DNA from: a virus
Length of the DNA stretch: 40,088 bases
Virus record (IMG/VR): IMGVR_UViG_3300031565_000124
Span: 1-40,088 of that record
Reading direction: 5' to 3' (one strand)
A program made the position numbers and the translations under genes. Each line of letters starts with the position of its first letter. Position 1 is the stretch's first letter. Positions 13,317 to 21,860 of the stretch are shown one piece after another. The notes beneath the pieces were generated by a model. It worked only from the letters and a program-made list of their open reading frames with translations, was not told the origin of the DNA and did not search any database.

Positions 13317-14318
13317 ATGCGAGAAATAGGGGCAGAAGAACTTAAGGATATTTTAGAAGCACATAAAAAATGGATCTATGATTTGGTTGGGGGGAGACAG
13401 GCAGATCTTTCTGGGGCAGATCTTTCTGAGGCAGATCTTTCTAAGGCAAATCTTTCTGAGGCAAATCTTTTTAAGACAAATCTTTCTGAGGCAGATCTTT
13501 CTGGGGCAAATCTTTCTGAGGCAAATCTTTCTGAGGCAAATCTTTCTGAGGCAAAGCTTTCTGAGGCGAATCTTTCTGGGGCGAATCTTTTTAAGGCAGA
13601 TCTTTCTGGGGCAAATCTTTCTGAGGCAAATCTTTCTGAGGCAAATCTTTCTAAGGCAGATCTTTCTGAGGCAGATCTTTCTGAGGCAGATCTTTCTGGG
13701 GCGAATCTTTTTAAGGCAGATCTTTCTGGGGCAAATCTTTCTGGGGCAGATCTTTCTGAGGCGAGTCTTTCTGAGGCAGATCTTTCTGAGGCGAATCTTT
13801 CTGAGGCAGATCTTTCTGAGGCAAATCTTTCTGAGGCGAATTTTTTTAAGGCAAATCTTTTTAAGGCAAATCTTTCTGAGGCAGATCTTTCTGAGGCAAA
13901 TCTTTCTGGGGCAAATCTTTCTGAGGCAAAGCTTTCTGAGGCGAATCTTTTTAAGGCAAACCTTTCTAAAGCAAATCTTTCTAAAGCAAATCTTTCTAAA
14001 GCAAATCTTTTTAAGGCAAATCTTTCTGAGGCAAATCTTTCTGAGGCAAATCTTTCTAAGGCAAATCTTTCTGAGGCAAATCTTTCTGAGGCAAATCTAG
14101 CCTCAATTAAAGCTGACGAAAAATATCTGTCCATAATAGGTACAAAGGGTAAAATTATCGTTTTTGGCACTAGGGTATGGATAGGATGCATTGAAAATAC
14201 TATTCAAGGATGGCTTGAAAAAGGTGAAGCCATTGCTGAAGAAAATGACTATTCCAAAAAAGAAATAGAAATGTATAGGAAGTATATTTTATATATTTCT
14301 GAATATATTAAAACATGA
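13317..14318 (+). CDS. pentapeptide-repeat protein
   Basis: 333 aa. A 28-residue helical N-terminus is followed by about 47 pentads of the form A(D/N)L(S/F)x (residues 29-263) and a 70-residue C-terminal domain rich in charged and aromatic residues. Pentapeptide repeats fold as a right-handed quadrilateral beta-helix, and some (MfpA, Qnr) mimic DNA and bind gyrase. Here the pentads are far more regular than usual, with Leu at the centre and Glu, Lys or Gly in the last position. The helix has alternating acidic and basic faces, so DNA mimicry is not obvious. AAAGGAG lies 8 bases before the ATG. It stands between the methyltransferase and nuclease genes; an anti-host-topoisomerase or structural role is speculative. 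Confidence 0.85.
   Translation: MREIGAEELKDILEAHKKWIYDLVGGRQADLSGADLSEADLSKANLSEANLFKTNLSEADLSGANLSEANLSEANLSEAKLSEANLSGANLFKADLSGANLSEANLSEANLSKADLSEADLSEADLSGANLFKADLSGANLSGADLSEASLSEADLSEANLSEADLSEANLSEANFFKANLFKANLSEADLSEANLSGANLSEAKLSEANLFKANLSKANLSKANLSKANLFKANLSEANLSEANLSKANLSEANLSEANLASIKADEKYLSIIGTKGKIIVFGTRVWIGCIENTIQGWLEKGEAIAEENDYSKKEIEMYRKYILYISEYIKT
13401..14105 (+). repeat. 15-nt coding repeat underlying the pentapeptide array
   Basis: Near-identical 15-base units (gcaaatctttctgag and close variants) repeat about 47 times. Conservation extends to silent positions, so the array grew recently by slippage or recombination. It also contains repeated blocks of several pentads. Confidence 0.9.
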
Positions 14319-14382
14319 ATAGACAGTCAAGTAATGAAATAAAAAGCATATCCATTAAAATATACATATATGGGGTGTAATA

Positions 14383-14625
14383 ATGCTGTACGTAACTGAG
14401 TTGAATGAGTACAACAGATTTTTAAAAAGTTTTGGTATTGTGTGTCTGTGGAGTCGGGGTGCAATTCTGCATGAAACTGTATCCGTGACTATAACAGAGT
14501 TAGGGGAAATAATAATACACTGTCAAGACGCGAATATCTATAACGCGTTAAGAAAAAGCTTCTCTTTACACCCTAGTGGGGTATCGGGAACAATTTTAAT
14601 CGGGGAGGTGGAGAAAACCAAATGA
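14383..14625 (+). CDS. hypothetical protein
   Basis: 80 aa, beta-rich (VSVTITELGEIIIHCQD). GGGGTG precedes the start and its stop overlaps the next ATG (ATGA). No family recognised. It lies in the plus replication operon, after a 64-base gap holding no clear feature. Confidence 0.6.
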   Translation: MLYVTELNEYNRFLKSFGIVCLWSRGAILHETVSVTITELGEIIIHCQDANIYNALRKSFSLHPSGVSGTILIGEVEKTK

Positions 14626-14801
14626 TTAAAAAGGAAAAATTAAAGGACCGGCATTGCTGTATATATGCGTATTCATTGCCTGCATTCAGGCATGTTAAAT
14701 ATTGCAGTGTACAGCGTAACGGCAAACCCTGCTTTGCGCTGGTAGGTAATGCTGTTTGTGATTTGAACTATACAGAATTTACAAAGGAGAAGAAAAAGTA
14801 A
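14622..14801 (+). CDS. hypothetical small Cys-containing protein
   Basis: 59 aa (MIKKEKLKDRHCCIYAYSLP...), with five cysteines and basic ends. Its ATG overlaps the upstream stop, GGAGGTGGAG lies about 10 bases before it, and its stop is immediately followed by the ATG of the DUF2800 gene. The tight packing argues that it is real. Function unknown. Confidence 0.6.
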   Translation: MIKKEKLKDRHCCIYAYSLPAFRHVKYCSVQRNGKPCFALVGNAVCDLNYTEFTKEKKK

Positions 14802-15980
14802 ATGAAAATAAAAGCAAGTTCCATATTCCGGTACACCAAGTGTGCCGGGTCGTTCTTTTTAGAGCATATGCTGACAGATCAGATAATCAATATTCACTCT
14901 CCCGCAGCTGCTCGGGGCTCTATGCTCCATAGTATGGGGGAAACACTACTAAAAGAGTGGGTAGCCGGGAAGAGCACCGCAACCCCGACAAGTCTTTTAA
15001 AGGCCCAAGACATGAATCCAAAATCCGGAGAGTTTGATACTTGTAAAAATATTTTAACGGAGTATAAAAAGTATTTTGTCGCGCTGGTAAAAAAGCGCCG
15101 TAAAGAGTTCGGGAATGAAGTATGCTGCAGCATTGAAAAAAAGATTAAAAAGAAAATATATGGAATGGATTGTGTATTTATGGCAGATGCGGCGTTAATA
15201 ACCCCTACCGCTTCCGGACAACATATTGACATAATAGACCTGAAAACCGGTAATTTTGACTACATTGAGAGTGCTCGGGAGCAACTTTTATTCAGTGTGC
15301 ATTTATTGGTACTCGCAACTTATTCGACAAAGTCAACTGTGCCCATAACTTATATGTGGCATATAGCACAGCCCGGGTACTTTGATTCGTCACGGGCGTT
15401 TGTGTCCGAGTTCGGGGAAACATCAGTTGATCAGTCTCGGGGGTGGATACTGGATCTACTGGAAAAACTGAAGGCGGAGAGAAACATTTACTATTTTGGA
15501 GACCACTGCAAATTCTGTCCGGTACTTACTTTGTGCCCGCAAAAAAGAGAGTTTGCAGTTTTCACGGAACAGTTCATGAATAAATATATTGACCGGATAA
15601 CGGAGATAGACGCGGAGCAACTGCAGCATATCTGGATGCAGCGTGAAAGTTTTATAAATTTTCTTGGTGCTGTAGACGCCCATATAAATTTTCTAATGGA
15701 GCATGGAGGGGATTTCCCAAAACTGTATAAAAAACCTGTAAGCGGGCACCGGTTTTGGCTGGATAAAGAGCTCGTCAAAAAAAAACTAAAGCACTTGGGA
15801 GACAGACTGTTTGAACCACAGAAACTGAAAAGCCCGGCACAGGTGGAAATATTAGCCGGTAAACAGAATATAGAAGGGTTATGGGGCAAACCGACAAATT
15901 ATAAAATTGCACTCCGAGACGGCAGAGAAGCCGAAGGGATGTTTAAACCTTTAGATGGGGAGAGTAAAAAAAGTGAATAA
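14802..15980 (+). CDS. DUF2800 PD-(D/E)XK nuclease (Cas4/AddB-like, probable Fe-S)
   Basis: 392 aa. ARGSMLHSMGE (His43, Glu47) matches the early RecB/Cas4 nuclease motif; Asp129 and DLKTG (Asp146, Lys148) complete the PD-(D/E)XK core. Cys14 together with Cys236, Cys239 and Cys245 (CKFCPVLTLCP) reproduces the four-cysteine pattern that binds 4Fe-4S in AddB/Cas4. Known: DUF2800 is a phage nuclease family that travels with DUF2815 and a family A polymerase. A role in processing DNA ends during replication or recombination is inferred. The C-terminal region (260-392) is additional. Confidence 0.85.
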   Translation: MKIKASSIFRYTKCAGSFFLEHMLTDQIINIHSPAAARGSMLHSMGETLLKEWVAGKSTATPTSLLKAQDMNPKSGEFDTCKNILTEYKKYFVALVKKRRKEFGNEVCCSIEKKIKKKIYGMDCVFMADAALITPTASGQHIDIIDLKTGNFDYIESAREQLLFSVHLLVLATYSTKSTVPITYMWHIAQPGYFDSSRAFVSEFGETSVDQSRGWILDLLEKLKAERNIYYFGDHCKFCPVLTLCPQKREFAVFTEQFMNKYIDRITEIDAEQLQHIWMQRESFINFLGAVDAHINFLMEHGGDFPKLYKKPVSGHRFWLDKELVKKKLKHLGDRLFEPQKLKSPAQVEILAGKQNIEGLWGKPTNYKIALRDGREAEGMFKPLDGESKKSE

Positions 15981-16419
15981 GATATTTAAATGGCGGGCAA
16001 AGCTGCAACTTGGTGATCAAGTAAAGGTATTATTGGCTCACAAAGACCGGGACTATGTGCCCGGCCGGAATATCTATACCGGTAAAATAGGTGCAGTGAT
16101 TAGGATTATAGGGCGGCGGAGTAATCAGTTAATTACTGTATTTTTCTTATCAGGAGATTATTTTTGGTTTGAACCGGATGAGTTGGAAAAACAAACTACT
16201 GTTAAATCAGAACACTCAAAAAAATTAAGAGATACTCTCCTTGACCCAGGTCCGAAGGTATGGCCCCGGGATAGATTCTGTATTTCCGAATCCGGTTGCG
16301 GCGGGTGCCCGTCTTGTAAAAATGATGAATGTTCTAAATGTTCCCCCCCTGCCCAATTTGTGGGAATAGCGGGTATTGCCCTACATGTGAAGGGCAAAGA
16401 ACACAATGAAACAATATAA
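15973..16419 (+). CDS. hypothetical protein with SH3-like N-terminus and Cys cluster
   Basis: 148 aa from a GTG at 15973, chosen because GGGGAGAG stands about 7 bases upstream. Residues 8-60 (LQLGDQVKVLLAH...GKIGAVIRII) look like an SH3/KOW-type barrel. Residues 100-120 hold a dense cysteine cluster (CGGCPSCKNDECSKC) that could bind zinc or an Fe-S cluster. It overlaps DUF2800 by 8 bases and the polymerase by 14, so the three are likely co-translated. Not a family I can name. Confidence 0.6.
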   Translation: MNKIFKWRAKLQLGDQVKVLLAHKDRDYVPGRNIYTGKIGAVIRIIGRRSNQLITVFFLSGDYFWFEPDELEKQTTVKSEHSKKLRDTLLDPGPKVWPRDRFCISESGCGGCPSCKNDECSKCSPPAQFVGIAGIALHVKGKEHNETI

Positions 16420-18322
16420 AATCCATATCGACTTTGAAACCCGGTCCCATTTAGATTTAAAAAAATATGGGGCCTGGGAATATTCTAGGCACCCATCTAC
16501 CGGCATTATTTGTATGGGGTATAAAACTGAGGCTATGAAAACAGCTGAGATATGGATCCCGGGGCAGAAATCCCCCCTGGTATTCCTTAAACCGAATGTG
16601 TTGATAATTGCCCAGAATGCCCTTTTTGAGTATGCTATATACGCAAATATTTGTATAGAAAAACATAAATTCCCAAAACGTGTTCTATCTGTAAAGCATT
16701 GGGCCTGTACTCAAAGCATGTCCCTGTCGGTGGGACTCCCGGGAGGGTTAGCAGATTGTGGTAAAGCGCTGAATCTGGACATAACAAAACTGAATACCGG
16801 TAAAGCCTTAATTCAAAAATACTGTCTCCCCATAAAAGACAGGGAAACAAAAGAATTGACTTTCCGGGAAATGACTTTGGAGGATAGGGAGGCAATGTAT
16901 GAATACTGTAGAATGGACGTGGAATCAGCTGCCGCGTGCTATCAAAAAATATATAGACTGCCTAATATAGAACTGGAGCGGGCAATCTATGAGCTGGATC
17001 TGTTTCAGAATATTCAAGGGTTGCCTGTTGATATGGACGCTGTAAAATACATAGCCGGGATTATAGATGAAGCCAAAGCCCAGGCAGAAAAAGAGATGGC
17101 AGAGCTTGGTGTAAATGTTCGCAGCGTTCCCCAAATGAAAAAGCTATTTGCAGACCAGGGAGAATTGCTCCCCAATCTGCAAATTGAAACTGTAGAGGTC
17201 GCCTATAATACTACAAAAAACCCGTTTTTAAAACAAGTGCTTATACTCCGTATGTTCTTGAGTAAAGCATCTGTAAAAAAATATGACGCGCTAATAAATA
17301 GAACCGGCCCGGACAACTATATCCGGTATGCGTTAAAATATTTTGGGGCACATACCGGCCGGTGGAGCGGTAAAGGTTTCCAGCCCCACAATATGCCCAG
17401 GACAAAAACAACTGTGGATATAATAGAAGCAACTATAAAAACTTTTAGCGCGGATGATTCCCGAGAGACCATAATTGAAAAAGCAAAAATTATGCTGCCG
17501 GGAATGATAAAACCGATAAAAGGGTATGTGTTTCTGCTTGGAGACTTTTCCGCAATTGAAGCTATGGCCATAGCCCTGCTGGCCGGAGAAAAGAAACTGA
17601 TTAAACTTTTCAGGGGTGGGGGTGATCCCTATAAATATATGGGCTCGCTGATTTATAAAATCCCCATTTCTAAAATACAAAAAGAGAGTATCGAGCGGCA
17701 GCTCGGAAAACAGGCTGTTTTGGGCTGCGGCTACTCCATGGCGTGGGAACGATTTTTAAACACATGTGCCAAATATGGAATAATCATATCTGAGGAGCTC
17801 GCTCAGCATACGGTTAAAACTTACCGGGAGGCATACCCCAAAATAGTATCTTTTTGGTATGCTCTGGAAGCGGCTTTTAAAAAAGCAAGTGCTACAAAAA
17901 GCAATAGTCCCATAATACAAGTGGGGGAATATATAAAAATGTGGGGTAAAAACTCCTATGTTGCTGTACAGCTTCCCTCCGGCAGGATTTTATATTATCA
18001 TCGGGTAAAGGTTACCCGGAATGACATTACCTATCACAGCTTCTCCCGAAAAACCAAAGTACATATTTATGGGGGTATGATGGCTGAGAATATTACTCAA
18101 GCGATATGTAGAGATTTGCTGGTTAGCTGTATGCTGGAATGCCATACTCAGAACCTTAATCCCTTTTTACATGTTCACGATGAAATTGTATGCAGTGTAG
18201 AAGAGAAAACAGTCGATCGGGACATGGAGAAATTTAAAACTATAATGAACTCTCCCCCTGACTGGTTTAAGGATCTGCCGCTTAAAACGGAAGTGGAAAT
18301 ATGTACCCGGTATCATAAATAA
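16406..18322 (+). CDS. family A DNA polymerase with 3'-5' exonuclease
   Basis: 638 aa. The exonuclease domain has DFETRS (9-14) as Exo I and YCRMD (177-181) as Exo III. The polymerase domain has motif A GDFSAIEA (Asp380), motif B around 431-445 (RQLGKQAVLGCGYSM) and motif C HVHDEIV (His591-Asp592-Glu593). It is shorter than bacterial Pol I, which has an additional 5' nuclease domain, and fits the phage type paired with DUF2800/DUF2815. Motif A reads EAM where the family usually has an Arg after Glu-x, a notable substitution. It is the main replicative polymerase candidate. Confidence 0.93.
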   Translation: MKQYKIHIDFETRSHLDLKKYGAWEYSRHPSTGIICMGYKTEAMKTAEIWIPGQKSPLVFLKPNVLIIAQNALFEYAIYANICIEKHKFPKRVLSVKHWACTQSMSLSVGLPGGLADCGKALNLDITKLNTGKALIQKYCLPIKDRETKELTFREMTLEDREAMYEYCRMDVESAAACYQKIYRLPNIELERAIYELDLFQNIQGLPVDMDAVKYIAGIIDEAKAQAEKEMAELGVNVRSVPQMKKLFADQGELLPNLQIETVEVAYNTTKNPFLKQVLILRMFLSKASVKKYDALINRTGPDNYIRYALKYFGAHTGRWSGKGFQPHNMPRTKTTVDIIEATIKTFSADDSRETIIEKAKIMLPGMIKPIKGYVFLLGDFSAIEAMAIALLAGEKKLIKLFRGGGDPYKYMGSLIYKIPISKIQKESIERQLGKQAVLGCGYSMAWERFLNTCAKYGIIISEELAQHTVKTYREAYPKIVSFWYALEAAFKKASATKSNSPIIQVGEYIKMWGKNSYVAVQLPSGRILYYHRVKVTRNDITYHSFSRKTKVHIYGGMMAENITQAICRDLLVSCMLECHTQNLNPFLHVHDEIVCSVEEKTVDRDMEKFKTIMNSPPDWFKDLPLKTEVEICTRYHK

Positions 18323-18343
18323 AATACTAAAGAGGTAAAAACT

Positions 18344-18880
18344 ATGGATTTAATGTTGGACTTGGAAACTATGGGTACAGAAATGGACGCTGTAATAGTG
18401 CAAATTGGAGCCTGCTATTTTGAGCGCTCTTTCGGGCATATATTAGGGGAGTTCCTTATAAATGTGGATATGAATTCCTGTATTGATTGGGGGCTGTCTA
18501 TATCACCCAGTACAGTATGGTGGTGGAAAAAGCAGAGTAAAGAAGCTCAAGACGCGTTAAAGACACCTGAACCGGTAAAACTGGAAGACGCTGTAGAGGC
18601 CTTCCGCGCTTTTACACAAGAAAATGATAGTGGGCATAACTGCTTTTTGTGGTGCCACCCCAATTTTGACGAGCCCATTTTAAAAAATGCTTTTAATGCC
18701 TGCGGTACAAATTTCCCTTTTAAATATTATGCTGTCCGAGACGTACGAACCGCTGTAGACTTGTCCGGAATTGATATAAGTGAAGTTGTTCAGAATGGCA
18801 CGCATCATAATGCGCTCGATGACTGCAAATATCAGGCTAGGCTGGTTTCGGAGAGTTTCAAAATAATAAATAATAAATAA
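18344..18880 (+). CDS. DEDDh 3'-5' exonuclease (Rv2179c-like)
   Basis: 178 aa. DLETMG (Asp6, Glu8), CHPNFDEPIL (Asp109) and HNALDD (His155, Asp160) give a complete DEDDh set in the pattern of the Rv2179c-like exoribonuclease family often found in phages. It may trim RNA or proofread, since the polymerase has its own exonuclease. AAGAGG precedes the ATG. The 3' end runs into the TAATAAA repeat, which supplies the last codons (NNK) and the stop. Confidence 0.85.
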   Translation: MDLMLDLETMGTEMDAVIVQIGACYFERSFGHILGEFLINVDMNSCIDWGLSISPSTVWWWKKQSKEAQDALKTPEPVKLEDAVEAFRAFTQENDSGHNCFLWCHPNFDEPILKNAFNACGTNFPFKYYAVRDVRTAVDLSGIDISEVVQNGTHHNALDDCKYQARLVSESFKIINNK

Positions 18881-18912
18881 TAAATAATAAATAATAAATA
18901 ATAAATAATAAA
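18864..18912 (+). repeat. heptanucleotide repeat, 7 x TAATAAA
   Basis: Seven perfect copies straddle the stop of the exonuclease and fill the gap before the Shine-Dalgarno (AAGGAG) of the next gene. Each unit carries TAA, so all three frames are closed within the array. Confidence 0.92.
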
Positions 18913-18932
18913 TAGAGTCATAAGGAGAGCAT

Positions 18933-19322
18933 ATGAAAGAGCGTGATATATTAAATGTTATGATAAAACAGGCAAAAAAGGAAGTCACTAACGGATATTA
19001 TATACATAAAGATGGTGATACTTACGGAGGGCATAAAAAGCCCTATGATTTTTATATCGTATACGAAGGCCGCCATTTTGCAGTTGAAGTGAAATTGGCA
19101 GGGGAGGATTTGACCGATTTTCAAAAAGAGAGTTTAAAGGATGTGGAATTTAAAGGGGGTGGATACTCTTTTACTGCATACATACAAAAAAATAAAGATA
19201 TTGTTTTCAAAGTCTTTTCCCGTCCCTTAGTTTTATATAATTTAAAATGGATAAACACTGAAAGGGGGTACGCGGATTTAAAGGAATTGCCGTTTAATCT
19301 TATGGCAATATACTATTATTAA
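18933..19322 (+). CDS. PD-(D/E)XK nuclease, possible RecU-like Holliday junction resolvase
   Basis: 129 aa. PYDFYIVYEGRHFAVEVK carries Asp39, Glu52 and Lys54 of the core, followed by a Gln at 64 in LTDFQKESL, as in RecU and other archaeal/phage resolvase-type nucleases. The size fits. AAGGAG stands 8 bases before the ATG, just after the TAATAAA array. It could resolve branched DNA before packaging. Distinguishing RecU from other small restriction-like folds needs a profile search. Confidence 0.7.
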   Translation: MKERDILNVMIKQAKKEVTNGYYIHKDGDTYGGHKKPYDFYIVYEGRHFAVEVKLAGEDLTDFQKESLKDVEFKGGGYSFTAYIQKNKDIVFKVFSRPLVLYNLKWINTERGYADLKELPFNLMAIYYY

Positions 19323-19339
19323 AAAGGAGAGTTGATAAT

Positions 19340-19525
19340 ATGGACATCATAAAATTAAAAGCTGTTTTAGAAATTTTTTTTCTCAATCATGATTCAAAGC
19401 GGGGTATACCTGCTCTTGTTGCGGTAAAAGAGCTGCTCACCTTTTTAGAAGAAGAGGGGCTTATTATAGTTGAGAGCGAACCCCTGAATTTTATTATAGA
19501 GAACGCAAACACATTACTAAAATAG
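19340..19525 (+). CDS. hypothetical small protein
   Basis: 61 aa, helical, acidic in the middle (LLTFLEEEGLIIVESE). AAAGGAGAG lies ahead of the ATG. It is the last gene of the plus operon, ending 12 bases before the convergent late operon. No clear terminator hairpin was seen in the gap. Confidence 0.55.
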   Translation: MDIIKLKAVLEIFFLNHDSKRGIPALVAVKELLTFLEEEGLIIVESEPLNFIIENANTLLK

Positions 19526-19536
19526 ATTTAATACAT

Positions 19537-19860
19537 TTATTCATCCTTGCATTGGACATAGTCCCGGTAGCGGGGCCCCTCGTAGTCAACCGGGTTTGGT
19601 GCTTTTGTAACCGGGTCTAAGCCAAAATACTCTCTACGGCAGCGTTCCCGCTTGCGGGTTTTTTCCTGCTGCTTCAATGAATTTATACATATTGGAATAG
19701 CAGACGCAGCCAGTTTTTTCTCTTTATCTTTGTACTCAAAATCCATAATGGTAGCCATAATATTGCATTCATCCGGCCAGCCGGGAATTATCTGAGGTTT
19801 GAAAGACTGACACCCCAGGCAAAAAATAATTAAAATCAATCCTGTTATATATTTATTCAT
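19537..19860 (-). CDS. small lipoprotein, candidate outer-membrane spanin subunit
   Basis: 107 aa from the ATG at 19860, which overlaps the upstream stop; a GTG nine bases earlier is possible. A short basic start, hydrophobic stretch and FCLGC give a signal peptidase II site with Cys17 as the lipidated residue. The mature part is charged and carries three more cysteines. It is the last gene of the late operon, behind endolysin and membrane-protein genes, where o-spanins lie. Known: o-spanins tether to the outer membrane and work with an inner-membrane partner. The assignment rests on position and signal. Confidence 0.6.
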   Translation of the reverse strand: MNKYITGLILIIFCLGCQSFKPQIIPGWPDECNIMATIMDFEYKDKEKKLAASAIPICINSLKQQEKTRKRERCRREYFGLDPVTKAPNPVDYEGPRYRDYVQCKDE

Positions 19861-20107
19861 ATCGCACACTTTCCCCCATAGTTTTTTTATATTGAATGCT
19901 AACTCCCGGTTTTATCTCAACTTTACCACCTACATACCCGAAAGAAGTCAGGAGCCATGCGGCAATCAAAAGGATAGTTAAGATCATTAAAATCTCTTTT
20001 AAATTGTACCGCAAACTCCCCATAACAATGCGGGGAATAGTGGGCAGACTCATAAGCCATTTATTTTCGCTTATAAGCTCTTTGGTTTTTTTCTTCTTTA
20101 CCGGCAT
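19853..20107 (-). CDS. small inner-membrane protein, candidate holin or i-spanin
   Basis: 84 aa. The Lys-rich N-terminus (PVKKKKTK) should stay in the cytoplasm. One strong TM segment spans residues 38-58 (KEILMILTILLIAAWLLTSF), leaving about 26 periplasmic residues. This topology suits either a single-TM holin or a short i-spanin; the periplasmic part looks too short for a typical coiled-coil i-spanin. It overlaps the lipoprotein gene by 8 bases. Confidence 0.55.
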   Translation of the reverse strand: MPVKKKKTKELISENKWLMSLPTIPRIVMGSLRYNLKEILMILTILLIAAWLLTSFGYVGGKVEIKPGVSIQYKKTMGESVRYE

Positions 20108-20547
20108 TACACACCTTTCTTAAAATAAAAAGGTATATCCATATCTTTTAAATATATTTCCGGGTTGCACGGGATACCGTTTGACCAAACTTCAAAGTGC
20201 AGGTGCTCCCCGTATTTTTTAGATTCCATATATTCTGTTACCATGGGAAAGCCGATAAATTTATCTTTATGAATAATGGCCTCTTTTATGATGGTATCTG
20301 CCGGTTGGATATGGATAAATTTTAATTTTTTTCCGGACACCATCCCCCGAGCCACAATAGTATAGCCCCATTTTTTTTGATATGTGGTGTGTAATATCTG
20401 CATACCTTCAGGAGCCACAATGGGAAGCGGTTTGGTAGGATTTTCTGTTAAACGGGTTCGCAGATCTATCCCCAGGTGTGGCAGTCTAAATCCTTTACGT
20501 CTCCCGAATCGACTTGTGATTATCTGTTTACTCCTCTTTACAATCAT
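20107..20547 (-). CDS. M23-family peptidase endolysin
   Basis: 146 aa from the ATG at 20547 (MIVKRSKQ), with GGAA about 9 bases upstream; a GTG three codons earlier is also possible. Near the N-terminus HLGID supplies the HxxxD zinc ligands and EHLHFEVW the HxH pair, with FIHIQ at the usual intermediate His; this is a LytM/M23 zinc endopeptidase that cuts peptidoglycan cross-bridges. There is no signal peptide, so it needs a holin. Position next to the spanin-like pair supports a lysis role. Confidence 0.85.
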   Translation of the reverse strand: MIVKRSKQIITSRFGRRKGFRLPHLGIDLRTRLTENPTKPLPIVAPEGMQILHTTYQKKWGYTIVARGMVSGKKLKFIHIQPADTIIKEAIIHKDKFIGFPMVTEYMESKKYGEHLHFEVWSNGIPCNPEIYLKDMDIPFYFKKGV

Positions 20548-20749
20548 TGCTTTCACTTCCCTTACGGTTTTTTACAGTTATTATATTTTCAATTATGAGT
20601 TGTCCCTCAACAAAATCATTATCATTTAAATGCGCGCTGTTTTTATACATTTCTTTGGCAATATCTACAATAGGATAAGCTGATAATTTTTCCATTTCAG
20701 CTTTTATAATCTTTAAACAGACTTGTATCTCTATTTTATTATCGCTCAT
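20528..20749 (-). CDS. hypothetical protein upstream of the lysis genes
   Basis: 73 aa, helical N-terminal part, ends SNDCKEE. Its 3' end overlaps the endolysin start, so the two are likely coupled. CAGGAT precedes the ATG. No family recognised; no TM segment, so it is not a holin. Confidence 0.55.
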   Translation of the reverse strand: MSDNKIEIQVCLKIIKAEMEKLSAYPIVDIAKEMYKNSAHLNDNDFVEGQLIIENIITVKNRKGSESNDCKEE

Positions 20750-20753
20750 TTTA

Positions 20754-21860
20754 TTATCCTGTTATTTTGATATACCCGACACCTCCGGCACCTCCGGGGC
20801 CCCCGGATGAATACCCGCTGACCCCCGTGGACACGCCGCCGCCGCCGCCACCGCCGCCACCGCCATCGGACCCCGCCGAACCGGTACCACCGGGTATTAA
20901 GTGGGAAGATGTCCCGGCACCTCCCCCTCCGCCAAGAAAAGAGGCCCCGTCTCCGCCATTGCCCCCAACTGGGACACTGGGGACTGAAAAAGCCAGTCCA
21001 GGACTGCCCCCAACCCCTGGTATAGTGAAATCAAATCCGGCAGAAGAGACACCCCCGGAACCCCCGGAACCCCCGGAACCCCCGGAAGTCCCGGGAATTC
21101 CCACTGACCCGTTTGCCCCGTTTTGTGCGGATAAATTTGTTGTGCCATCTGAAAAAGTTATATTACCGCCTGGTGTGGTAGAGAGAATAGCGGTCCAGGA
21201 GTCTCCAGCCGGTATGAAAATGGTCTTTGTTCCAAATAAACCATTGCCGCCGCCGCCGCCACCGCCACTTCCATTTACCCCTGACGTGGCAGTCCCCCCG
21301 GCTCCCCCCGCACCCCCTGAAGCCTGACATTCAATCGTGTAGGTTTTTGATATTGGGGATATCCATGTACCGGAAGCGGTTATGAAATTAACATATCGGG
21401 GGGCTAGGTTTGTTATGCTGTTTATGGCTTCTCCGTCCAGTTCAAAAAACGGGGTCAATAAGTTATTTAATGTTACAATAGACCCGGTCGAGTCAAGACA
21501 CCAATTTAAAACCCGGTATCCGCTCCCATTATATCTGGCATTTGTAAGAGCGTCAAAAGTCCCGGAGTCTGTAGAGATTGTGGGGGTTAAATTTAAAGGT
21601 CCGGCACCGTCTAAAGATATAAAATACCGCCCGGGAGTAGACAGGTTAAAAGCCACTGGGGAATTTATGGAATATAATACTCCATTTACATCAACCGGCC
21701 CGGATATTTGCAGTGTTGCTATTGCACCTACCGCAGTTATGACCGTGTTATCCATACCACTTCGAGCCGCTACTATGTTTGTATTTTGAGCCTGATATCC
21801 TGTGCTCACCGCTGCGGGTGTGGATGTCGGATTATTTATGATTTCAGCTTCATTGGCCAT
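20754..21860 (-). CDS. glycine-rich tail fibre / adhesin-like protein
   Basis: 368 aa. Residues 1-170 form a beta-rich attachment part. From about 180 to the end there are long Gly-rich blocks (GGAGGAGG, GGGGGGG, SGGSGGSGG) separated by short hydrophobic strands, ending VGYIKITG. Gly-rich phage adhesins such as T2/S16 gp38 pack as polyglycine type II helices and bind receptors through the loops. It is the most distal tail gene, next to the collar-domain fibre, so it is a likely receptor-binding protein. A TTTTA pentanucleotide repeat lies just ahead of its AAAAGGAG. Confidence 0.75.
   Translation of the reverse strand: MANEAEIINNPTSTPAAVSTGYQAQNTNIVAARSGMDNTVITAVGAIATLQISGPVDVNGVLYSINSPVAFNLSTPGRYFISLDGAGPLNLTPTISTDSGTFDALTNARYNGSGYRVLNWCLDSTGSIVTLNNLLTPFFELDGEAINSITNLAPRYVNFITASGTWISPISKTYTIECQASGGAGGAGGTATSGVNGSGGGGGGGNGLFGTKTIFIPAGDSWTAILSTTPGGNITFSDGTTNLSAQNGANGSVGIPGTSGGSGGSGGSGGVSSAGFDFTIPGVGGSPGLAFSVPSVPVGGNGGDGASFLGGGGGAGTSSHLIPGGTGSAGSDGGGGGGGGGGVSTGVSGYSSGGPGGAGGVGYIKITG

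Noticed and set aside
13376-14191. 271-codon minus-strand frame and a 240-codon plus frame inside the pentapeptide array
   Set aside because: Both are repeat artefacts: a 15-nt period keeps several frames open. The frame with a Shine-Dalgarno and the A(D/N)L pattern is the real gene.
20767-21327. Pro-rich plus-strand frame over the fibre gene
   Set aside because: It is the antisense of glycine codons; no RBS and opposite to the operon.
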